Assembly (NCBI GenBank): GCA_964418575.1
Contig: CAYQMI010000092.1
Coordinates: 1-14,234, forward strand
DNA: 14,234 nucleotides
Source: Glaciecola sp964418575
Lineage (GTDB): Bacteria > Pseudomonadota > Gammaproteobacteria > Enterobacterales > Alteromonadaceae
Direction of reading: 5' to 3'
A model generated the notes under the pieces. The model saw only the letters and a list, made by a program, of their open reading frames with translations, did not search any database and had not been told where the DNA came from. This document shows positions 7,103 through 12,899 of this stretch, one piece after another; position 1 is the first letter of the stretch; every line of letters starts with the position of its first letter. The position numbers and the translations under genes are program-made.

Positions 7103-8014
7103 TTATTTTTGAACGCTGACACGAGATTTAAAACTTTCTTTATAGCGCCGCGAAAGCGCTAAGCTTTTACCGCTTAACAAGTGTATTTCGCCATCGCCGG
7201 AGGGTAGGGACGATATGCTTTCAATTTTATTCAAATTTACACCGAAGCTGCGATGGGTTTGTGCAAATCCGCGCACAGCGATATTTGGAAGGAGGCCACT
7301 TAGCGTTGAACGCAGAGGGTAAATGCGCCCACCGCAATGCAAGTTCACGTAGTTCCCAGCAGCCTCTAGCCACTCAATATCAGCAACTTTAACAAGGAAT
7401 TCTTTGTCTAGCTTTTTTACCAAAAGGTGTTCAGGCGCTGTGGCGTTAGCCTGCGGCTCATGACTAAAGTCTGCGCTATCGTTATTATCTTGTAATTGTT
7501 CATGTATTAAGCTGGCTTCACCTTTTAATCGTTTGTAAATAAATCGGTAAATATAGTACATCGCCATAAAAATGATAAAGCCCCAAGCGTCTTTTCTATA
7601 TTCATAGAAAAACTCAATGTAGACATTACCGAAGTCATAGTTACCGCCCATGACTGAATAAATTAACTCTCGTAAGGTAACCATAATACCCACATGAAGC
7701 GCAGAATAAACAACGGTCGCGAGAAAGGTTAAAAAAGCAAAACGTAAAAGGTGAGAGAGGCTAAAAGGCAATTTATTGAACCACCAAATGAGCAGTGGCA
7801 ATAACAAAACATTACTAAGTAAGCTCGTATATTCCCAAGCGAAAGGCTCCCACAGACTCATATCTGGAGTAGCACCATTGCGATTTGCTTCCATCCATAC
7901 TGAGGTGGCGTTGATAGTGTTGTTTATAAACCAATAAACAACTAAAGCGCAGATAATATAAACACTTGGGCGTTTATCAAAGCGTTCAAATAGTCTATGA
8001 CTTAGTTTACTCAT
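7103..8014 (-). CDS. Membrane-anchored LytTR-family transcriptional regulator
   Basis: A 303-residue protein combining a membrane domain and a DNA-binding domain. Four hydrophobic segments are visible at about 17-36, 61-79, 89-112 and 143-160. A polar linker follows (165-195), and then a LytTR domain at about 197-300 with family hallmarks: VADIEWLEAAGNYVNLH (210-226), the basic LRSTLSGLL strand-helix, HRSFGVNLNKIE (254-265) and the terminal LSRRYKESF. LytTR domains bind DNA through beta-strand edges. There is no receiver domain, so the membrane part probably senses the signal itself. The gene is divergent from an acyltransferase with only 120 bp between them, so that gene is the most likely target. 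I could not assign the signal. Confidence 0.9.
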   Translation of the reverse strand: MSKLSHRLFERFDKRPSVYIICALVVYWFINNTINATSVWMEANRNGATPDMSLWEPFAWEYTSLLSNVLLLPLLIWWFNKLPFSLSHLLRFAFLTFLATVVYSALHVGIMVTLRELIYSVMGGNYDFGNVYIEFFYEYRKDAWGFIIFMAMYYIYRFIYKRLKGEASLIHEQLQDNNDSADFSHEPQANATAPEHLLVKKLDKEFLVKVADIEWLEAAGNYVNLHCGGRIYPLRSTLSGLLPNIAVRGFAQTHRSFGVNLNKIESISSLPSGDGEIHLLSGKSLALSRRYKESFKSRVSVQK

Positions 8015-8039
8015 CCCAGTATTCCACCACTTATCACCA

Positions 8040-8055
8040 ACAACGGTCCTGTTGT
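8040..8055. promoter_or_regulatory. Inverted repeat in the LytTR/acyltransferase intergenic region
   Basis: ACAAC-N6-GTTGT, with a near-palindromic centre (GGTCCT), 26 bp upstream of the LytTR ATG. A possible operator for the divergent pair; binding is not shown by the sequence. Confidence 0.35.
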
Positions 8056-8083
8056 CCTTTTCAGCTATTAAACCACGTGCTAA

Positions 8084-8112
8084 TTGCTCAAGCTAGCGCC
8101 AATGATTATTAG
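8084..8112 (+). promoter_or_regulatory. Candidate promoter of the acyltransferase gene
   Basis: TTGCTC (8084-8089) and TATTAG (8107-8112) with an optimal 17-nt spacer, giving a leader of about 15-20 nt before the ATG at 8135. The promoter is bracketed by the inverted repeat GCTAAT (8079-8084) and ATTAGC (8108-8113), which could be a regulator site. Confidence 0.5.
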
Positions 8113-8134
8113 CTTACCTTGGTGAGACAGGCAA

Positions 8135-9301
8135 ATGGAAATTGAAAAAACGAGTACTAACACAAGACGACACGATGTTGACAGCTTAAGAAATTTAGCG
8201 CTACTACTGCTGATTCTGTACCACTTGGGAATGTACTATGTGGCCGATTGGTCTTGGCATATTAAAAGCGATCATCAAAGTGTTTGGCTACAAAACATTA
8301 TGGTAATGAGTAATTTATGGCGAATGTGCTTGTTATTTTTTATCTCAGGCATAACGCTAGCGCTAATAGACAATAAATATACCAGTGGTAGTTTGTTCTA
8401 CCTCCGCTTTAAACGTTTGTTTGTGCCTTTGGTCTTTGGTATGGCGGTTATTGTGCCTCCTCAACTTTATTATGAACTTGTTGCTAGTGGTCAGTATTCT
8501 GGAGGCTATGCTAGTTTTTTTATTGAGTATATGAAGTGGGATAGCGATGTTGCGCCTGAAAAACAATCGCCTATTTTGGGGTTGTGGACTTGGAATCATC
8601 TCTGGTATTTAATTTATTTGTTTGTCTACACCATGGTTTTCCTGCTTTTGCGTCCTCTTGTGCGTAGGTGCGTGAAAAGCAATTTGTTTAACGCTATGCA
8701 TCCACTGCTATTAGCTTTCTTATTTGCGTTCACTTTATTGAATTTATGGGTGTTCATCCGTCCTAACTTCCCTACCACTCACGGTTTGCTTGATGACTGG
8801 TGGAGCCATGCTAAATATTTACTAGTGATGTTTGCGGGCTTTGCGTTTGCAAACAGAATAGATATTTGGAACGGGGTAATTCAAAAGCGACGCGTTTTTA
8901 TTTTAAGTGCTTTGCTCACATACTCCTTGATTGCTTTAGACAGAAACGGTGCCTTCCCATTTATGGCTGAGGCCTTTCGTGAGCATCTTTGGGTTCAGTT
9001 TGCTTATGGTGCTGTGGTAACAGCCAATGTATGGTCATGGATTCTTGGGCTTACTGGCTATGCTGGCAAGTACCTTAACAAGTCATCGACCCTATTGCGT
9101 TACGCAAATCAGGCCGTGTTACCTTGGTATATTCTGCATCAAAGCCTTATCATCGTTTTTGCGGCAAATATTGCGGCGCTTAACTTACCTGAGTGGATTG
9201 AAGCGCTCAGCATTTTGAGCCTGACTATAATAAGCAGCTTCTTGGCTTTTGAAGTTATTAGGCGAATTCATATTTTGCGGTTTTTATTCGGTTTGAAATA
9301 A
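8135..9301 (+). CDS. Acyltransferase-3 family membrane protein, OpgC-like
   Basis: A 388-residue polytopic inner-membrane protein with about ten hydrophobic segments. The N-terminus DVDSLRNLALLLLILYH (14-30) fits the conserved start of the acyltransferase-3 family, with His30 as the expected catalytic histidine at the membrane face. WRMCLLFFISGITLAL near 62-77 matches the second conserved block. The family moves acetyl, succinyl or other acyl groups onto sugars or lipids outside the cytoplasm. Overall length and N-terminal pattern are closest to OpgC, which succinylates periplasmic glucans, but the substrate cannot be read from the sequence and no opgGH genes are nearby. GGTGAGA precedes the ATG. 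The stop lies six bases before a long perfect palindrome. Confidence 0.85.
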   Translation: MEIEKTSTNTRRHDVDSLRNLALLLLILYHLGMYYVADWSWHIKSDHQSVWLQNIMVMSNLWRMCLLFFISGITLALIDNKYTSGSLFYLRFKRLFVPLVFGMAVIVPPQLYYELVASGQYSGGYASFFIEYMKWDSDVAPEKQSPILGLWTWNHLWYLIYLFVYTMVFLLLRPLVRRCVKSNLFNAMHPLLLAFLFAFTLLNLWVFIRPNFPTTHGLLDDWWSHAKYLLVMFAGFAFANRIDIWNGVIQKRRVFILSALLTYSLIALDRNGAFPFMAEAFREHLWVQFAYGAVVTANVWSWILGLTGYAGKYLNKSSTLLRYANQAVLPWYILHQSLIIVFAANIAALNLPEWIEALSILSLTIISSFLAFEVIRRIHILRFLFGLK

Positions 9302-9306
9302 CGAAA

Positions 9307-9400
9307 AAAAGGGGGTGAAAAAGGGGTAAAAAAAGGGGTCAGTGTAACTTAAATTTAAGTTACACTGACCCCTTTTTTTACCCCTTTTTCACCCCCTTTT
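9307..9400. repeat. Perfect 94-bp palindrome with nested A-run/G-run units
   Basis: Every base from 9307 to 9353 pairs with its mirror base from 9400 down to 9354, with no spacer and no mismatch (47-bp arms). With one mismatch it extends to 9303-9404. The core (9335-9372) is GGGGTCAGTGTAACTTAAA and its complement. Outside the core each arm has two more units of a run of A then a run of G (9307-9317 and 9318-9327), and a fourth C-run/T-run unit (9404-9414) exists only on the right. It fills the gap between two convergent genes. I recall GGGGTCAG-type palindromes near REP-associated tyrosine transposases in gammaproteobacteria, so this may be a REP- or MITE-like element; no transposase is present here. 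Confidence 0.9.
9335..9379. terminator. Bidirectional terminator formed by the palindrome core
   Basis: The 19-bp core arms, capped by GGGGTCAG, are followed by seven T on the plus strand (9373-9379) and, by symmetry, seven T on the minus strand (A run 9328-9334). This is the textbook layout for intrinsic termination of both the acyltransferase and the roadblock-like transcripts. A zero-nucleotide loop would in practice open to about four bases. Confidence 0.75.
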
Positions 9401-9415
9401 CTTCCCCCCCTTTTC

Positions 9416-9931
9416 TTAATAAAACTGCCCACGGTAGAAGCGTTTCTTGCGCGGCGGCTCTTCAATAGTTTTATTATCAGTTGCTTGATTCTCCACCGCT
9501 TTAAGCTCGACTTCGCTGCGTGTGGCGATAATAGGTTCTATTTTCGCGTCGTCACTCGCTTCTTCTTGAGTACTTTGTTCAAGCGCTTTACATAGCTTTT
9601 TAATAAACAAGTTAACGCCAACTCGCGTCTTTTTATATACTGCCCGCTCCATTGGTGCGGTTAACAAAATGAAAAGCCCAGCGTCAATTTCTTTTACCAG
9701 TAAACTGTGGTCATCGTATTCAAAAAAAACTGAATTAAACTCGTTATTATCTGCCTCTAGGCTGCGAGTTAGCATCAACGCTTGTTCGGCGATGTCAGCA
9801 ACATTCGCAACATCTACCATCTCATAAAGGCCTTTAAAATTATGATACAAGCGGTCGTTAGAACGCACTAACGCGCCGTGAATGGCATCGTTTTGTTCAC
9901 AAATCTTATCGAGTATCTGACTAATCTTCAT
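9416..9931 (-). CDS. Roadblock/LC7-like protein, second of a tandem pair
   Basis: A 171-residue soluble protein when started at the ATG at 9931. A longer TTG start at 9946 is possible, but the ATG has a perfect GGAGG 8 nt upstream. Residues 1-120 follow a roadblock/LC7 pattern: a leading helix, HGALVRSNDRLYHNF, a central helix, FFEYDDHSLLVKEIDAGLFILLTAP, then a last helix with GVNLFIKKLCKAL. The last 50 residues are charged, acidic then basic (PPRKKRFYRGQFY), and probably disordered. In other bacteria such proteins (MglB type) bind Ras-like GTPases as dimers. The gene overlaps the end of the preceding gene by 11 nt. The fold assignment is by eye and function is unknown. Confidence 0.7.
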   Translation of the reverse strand: MKISQILDKICEQNDAIHGALVRSNDRLYHNFKGLYEMVDVANVADIAEQALMLTRSLEADNNEFNSVFFEYDDHSLLVKEIDAGLFILLTAPMERAVYKKTRVGVNLFIKKLCKALEQSTQEEASDDAKIEPIIATRSEVELKAVENQATDNKTIEEPPRKKRFYRGQFY

Positions 9932-10271
9932 TTGCCAGGCCTCCAATTGCAGAACGCCCTTTGCGCTTTAATGAGATGATGTGAGCATTTTCCATGCAAG
10001 ATGAACTGAGTTCAAAGTCGTTGCTTTCAGACACCAGAATTCGGCATCCTCTTTCTTCGCCTAACTCCTCGCCAAGTTGGTCTGCTATGTCGAGTAAGTT
10101 GGCCATGATAGGAGCAGTATCTTCCCATAAGCCTTTAGATTCAAGTTCGTCACCACGTTTGGTAACTACTGAGTAGCCTATAATATTTGGGTCGGTTTTA
10201 GTTTTTGATATTTTCTCTTGTTCCCAAGCGCTAAGCCGCAGTTTTGATCCTGAGCTGTGGTGTAAGTCCAT
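9921..10271 (-). CDS. Small roadblock/LC7-like protein, first of a tandem pair
   Basis: A 116-residue soluble protein. After a polar N-terminus, residues 28-105 fit a roadblock/LC7 arrangement: the strand pair IIGYSVVTKRGDELES, a helix APIMANLLDIADQLGEELG, then strands CRILVSESNDFELSS and AHIISLKRKG. It is distantly similar in layout to the downstream protein, with which it overlaps by 11 nt, so the two may form a heterodimer. AAGGATT lies about 8 nt before the ATG. A terminator at 10321-10348 separates it from efpL, so the pair should have its own promoter, which I could not identify confidently in the 113-bp gap. No GTPase partner of the MglA type is in the window. Confidence 0.7.
   Translation of the reverse strand: MDLHHSSGSKLRLSAWEQEKISKTKTDPNIIGYSVVTKRGDELESKGLWEDTAPIMANLLDIADQLGEELGEERGCRILVSESNDFELSSSCMENAHIISLKRKGRSAIGGLANED
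9940..9944 (-). promoter_or_regulatory. Strong ribosome binding site deciding the start at 9931
   Basis: GGAGG on the minus strand, 8 nt before the ATG at 9931 and inside the coding end of the upstream gene. It favours this ATG over the in-frame TTG at 9946, which would lie within the site itself. Confidence 0.8.
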
Positions 10272-10320
10272 TTTCTTAATCCTTTTCGTTCTACCCTTCC
10301 ATACTCATCTATAATAGTTG

Positions 10321-10348
10321 AAAAAACACTCAGTGTAGAGTGTTTTTT
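10321..10348 (-). terminator. Terminator after efpL
   Basis: Perfect 11-bp stem AAAAAACACTC / GAGTGTTTTTT around a 6-nt loop (AGTGTA), 37 nt after the efpL stop. T runs on both strands allow it to act both ways, but only efpL leads into it. Confidence 0.88.
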
Positions 10349-10384
10349 AGGCTTCTTTATTCTTTAGTAGTGCTCAGAATAAGC

Positions 10385-10951
10385 TTAAGCTCGACTGGTA
10401 AATTTGGCTTCTGCGGTATTGACTTTGATTTTTTCTCCGCTAGCAATGTACTCTGGTACTTGCACTGTCAAGCCTGTAGAAAGCAGCGCTGGTTTGGTGC
10501 GCGCCGTGGCTGAAGAGCCCTTTATTGATGGGTCTGTTTCGGTGATCACTAAATCTACCGATGCGGGTAACTCAATGCCTACTGGCTTATCGTCAACAAT
10601 CAAAACCTGCAAACCGCTTGTCTCCTCTGTAATAAAGAGTAACTCCTCGGCTATGGTTTCTTTATCTAGCGAATATGGCGTGTAGTCTTCGTTATCCATA
10701 AATACATATTCAGTGCCGTCTACGTAAGAAAACATCACTTTGCGTTTGCTAAATTCAGCCGTGTTGATGATTTCATCGGCTTTAAAGCTTTCGTCGGCCT
10801 TTGCTCCGGTTGCAACTTCGTACAAACGCATACGGTACAAGCTAGCGCCAGCTCTTCCGCTTGGCGTAAGTTTGGCAATGTCTTTTACAAAATACACTTT
10901 ACCGTTGTGCTCTATGGCTGCACTTTTCTTTATTTCACTCGCTTTTGGCAT
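10385..10951 (-). CDS. efpL: Elongation factor P-like protein YeiP/EfpL
   Basis: Translation factor of 188 residues that enters the ribosomal E site and relieves stalling on proline-rich and related motifs. It matches E. coli YeiP closely in layout: MPKASEIKKSAAIEHNGKVY at the start, FSYVDGTEYVFMDNEDYTPY in the middle domain, and the EF-P C-terminal signature region SSATARTKPALLSTGL. The loop that in EF-P carries the modified lysine reads TPSGRAGASLY, with arginine at position 33, the residue used without modification in the EfpL branch. That distinguishes it from canonical Efp. E. coli has TARGAA where this protein has SGRAGA. The start is supported by AAGAGAAC upstream. It lies 43 bp downstream of the SLC13 gene and may be partly read from that promoter. 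Confidence 0.93.
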   Translation of the reverse strand: MPKASEIKKSAAIEHNGKVYFVKDIAKLTPSGRAGASLYRMRLYEVATGAKADESFKADEIINTAEFSKRKVMFSYVDGTEYVFMDNEDYTPYSLDKETIAEELLFITEETSGLQVLIVDDKPVGIELPASVDLVITETDPSIKGSSATARTKPALLSTGLTVQVPEYIASGEKIKVNTAEAKFTSRA

Positions 10952-10994
10952 CGTAGTTCTCTTAAATTGTAGGGTGTTGCGTTTTTATAAACGC

Positions 10995-12734
10995 TTAAAA
11001 ATAAACCATGTTTAGCAGGGTTAGTACAATACTGCCATATAAAATAGAGACAGGCAGACCCATTCTCACAAAATGACTAAACTTATATTCAGAAGCGCTG
11101 AACACCAATAGGTTCGTTTGGTAGCCATAAGGTGAAATAAAGCTTGCGCTGGCGGCAAATGCTACAGCTAATGCAAAGGGCATTATGGGTAAGCTCATGG
11201 CAACCACTAGCCCGTACGCAAAGGGGAACATAAGCGCAGCCGCTGCGTTATTGGTGACAAACTCTGTGAGTAATACCGTCATAACGTAAATGCAAACCAG
11301 CGCATAAATTGGCGGCATGCTCTGCAAGCTTGGCCCAACAACTGAGGTAATTGCATCAATAACGCCAGAGTCTTCAAGCGCTGTGGCCAAAGATAGCGCG
11401 CCCACAATCACAATTATTAAATTCAGAGGAAGGTTTCGTTTGATATCCGACATTGACGATATGTTGGCAGCAATGAGAGATGCGGCGAAAAACAATAAAC
11501 CAACCGCCAAAGGTACGATTGAAAATGCAGCCAAGGCAATGGTGCCAATAAAGCCAGCAAGCGCGAAATACTCCTGCCAAGGCAGAAGCTTGCGCGCCAG
11601 TTTTTGCTCCGACACAACAAAGAAGTTTTTGCTGATGTTATCTCTGCGCTGAAAGTCATTACCCGTAGCGAGCAGTAAGAAATCCCCGGCCTGTAATTTG
11701 AGCTCTCCAATTTTGCCAGAAATAGATTCACCGTCCCGACGTATAGCCACAACCGCTGCGTCGAATAAAGCCCTAAAACCCACTTGTTTAAGCGTTTTAT
11801 TAATAATAGGCGCGCGGTTAGAGACGATGACTTCGGTTAGGTTGTCGCTTAGCAAGCCATCGGCTTCTGCAAACATGGTAAGACCTTTAATGTGCTCTAT
11901 GTTATCTAACTTTTTTACATTGCCAGTAAATATTAGTTTGTCATTTTCTTGAATCACAAAGTTCGGCGATACAGGGGATATCACCCTGTTGCGTCGTACT
12001 ACTTCAATTAAAAACAGCTCTGGCAGGTTACGCAAATGGTTTTGTTCAACCGATTTACCGATTAATTCCGATTCTGCTTCTACATCGGCCTCAAGCAAAT
12101 AGCTATTGTATTGGGCGCTAGCGGATTTTACTTCAGGCAGCAAAGGGGTCATTAAAAACAGTAACACGCCGCACAAAATTCCAGCACTCAAACCAAATAA
12201 GGTGAAGTCAAAAAAGGCAAAGCCAGGGTGGCCATGTTCGCGCAAAAAGCTGTCTACAATAAGGTTGGTAGAGGTTCCCACTAAAGTAACGGTACCGCCA
12301 AGGATCGCCGCATATGAGAGCGGAATCAGCAGTTTAGAGGGAGCGTGCATCGTATTTTGCTTGATTGGCCCAATTAAACTGGCCACTACCGCAGTATTGT
12401 TGAGTAAAGCAGAGGAGCTAAAAGTAACCGCGAACATTTTTAAAAAGCTGCGCTTGTACGACTTTGTGACAATTGCCCGCCCCAAGCGTTTTATGAAAGC
12501 GGTTTTATCAATAGAATGGCTTACGATTAAGAGTAACACTAGCGTGATTAAGCCCGTGTTAGTGGCGTTATCGAGCACGCGCTCAAAACTAATTTGTTGC
12601 GACAAAATTAAGGCAAGGATGCACAGCGCAAAAATGCCTGAGGGACGTTTGTTGGTGAAAATGAGTAGGGCAATAGTGGCGAAAAATATCGCAACCACTA
12701 TTAATTGACTTGCAAAGATGGGTTCAACAAACAT
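10995..12734 (-). CDS. SLC13-family anion transporter with two RCK-C (TrkA-C) domains, probable sulfate uptake
   Basis: A 579-residue inner-membrane transporter. Two membrane halves (about 1-200 and 390-579) flank a soluble region with two TrkA-C/RCK-C domains (about 210-280 and 298-358), which usually bind ligands and gate transport. The paired family motifs are visible: NNTA (112-115) with GTSTN (153-157) in the first half, and TNNAA (494-498) with SPYGYQTN (534-541) in the second, forming the anion and sodium sites of this superfamily. Directly upstream on the same strand is cysN, so sulfate is the likely substrate; other dicarboxylate or anion substrates cannot be excluded. A terminator after cysN means expression needs read-through or its own promoter. 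The ribosome site is weak (GTGCCGAT). cysC is not adjacent. Confidence 0.87.
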   Translation of the reverse strand: MFVEPIFASQLIVVAIFFATIALLIFTNKRPSGIFALCILALILSQQISFERVLDNATNTGLITLVLLLIVSHSIDKTAFIKRLGRAIVTKSYKRSFLKMFAVTFSSSALLNNTAVVASLIGPIKQNTMHAPSKLLIPLSYAAILGGTVTLVGTSTNLIVDSFLREHGHPGFAFFDFTLFGLSAGILCGVLLFLMTPLLPEVKSASAQYNSYLLEADVEAESELIGKSVEQNHLRNLPELFLIEVVRRNRVISPVSPNFVIQENDKLIFTGNVKKLDNIEHIKGLTMFAEADGLLSDNLTEVIVSNRAPIINKTLKQVGFRALFDAAVVAIRRDGESISGKIGELKLQAGDFLLLATGNDFQRRDNISKNFFVVSEQKLARKLLPWQEYFALAGFIGTIALAAFSIVPLAVGLLFFAASLIAANISSMSDIKRNLPLNLIIVIVGALSLATALEDSGVIDAITSVVGPSLQSMPPIYALVCIYVMTVLLTEFVTNNAAAALMFPFAYGLVVAMSLPIMPFALAVAFAASASFISPYGYQTNLLVFSASEYKFSHFVRMGLPVSILYGSIVLTLLNMVYF

Positions 12735-12761
12735 ATCGGCACTATTTTATTATTTGCTACG

Positions 12762-12791
12762 TAGACTAAGACCTATTCAAACAATAGTCTA
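12762..12791. repeat. Inverted repeat upstream of the SLC13 gene
   Basis: TAGACTA (12762-12768) and TAGTCTA (12785-12791), perfect 7-bp arms with a 16-nt spacer, 28 bp before the transporter ATG. It could be an operator or a weak hairpin; no T tract follows. Confidence 0.45.
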
Positions 12792-12883
12792 GCGCTTCGT
12801 TTGCACAAATGGCTATGAGATAGAATAAAAAAGCGCATGATGCCTTGATGCTTATCATGCGCTTTTATGTAAGACCTATTCAA
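12767..12883. repeat. Pair of 14-bp direct repeats flanking the cysN terminator
   Basis: TAAGACCTATTCAA occurs at 12767-12780 and again at 12870-12883, identical over 14 bases. The 89 bp between them contain the cysN terminator hairpin. The second copy runs into a 12-bp palindrome (TTCAAGCTTGAA, 12879-12890). Origin by local duplication or insertion is possible; no transposon ends are evident. Confidence 0.8.
12827..12866 (-). terminator. Terminator after cysN
   Basis: On the minus strand the perfect 13-bp stem AAAAGCGCATGAT / ATCATGCGCTTTT (12854-12866 with 12829-12841) has a 12-nt loop and ends in six T (12827-12832). It lies 33 nt after the cysN stop and separates it from the SLC13 gene. 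Confidence 0.88.
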
Positions 12884-12899
12884 GCTTGAACTTGATAGC

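Noticed and set aside
9304..9414. CRISPR-like or tandem-repeat array from the repeated A-run/G-run units
   Set aside because: The units differ in length and are mirrored around a single centre, with no spacers; a palindrome explains them better.
9932..9946. Upstream TTG start for the roadblock-like gene at 9416
   Set aside because: The TTG lies inside the GGAGG ribosome site that serves the ATG at 9931, and the five extra residues add nothing to the fold.
10956..10995. TACAAT -10 box (10966-10971) and GCGTTT/AAACGC hairpin between the SLC13 gene and efpL
   Set aside because: A start from that box would leave only about 8 nt before the ATG and cut the ribosome site, and no good -35 is present. 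The hairpin has a 6-bp stem and no T tract, so it is not a convincing terminator.
12106..12708. Long plus-strand open frame (200 codons) opposite the SLC13 gene
   Set aside because: It is the antisense shadow of a well-supported transporter and its translation lacks any recognisable domain or ribosome site context. The same holds for the antisense frames inside hisD, hisC and cysN.
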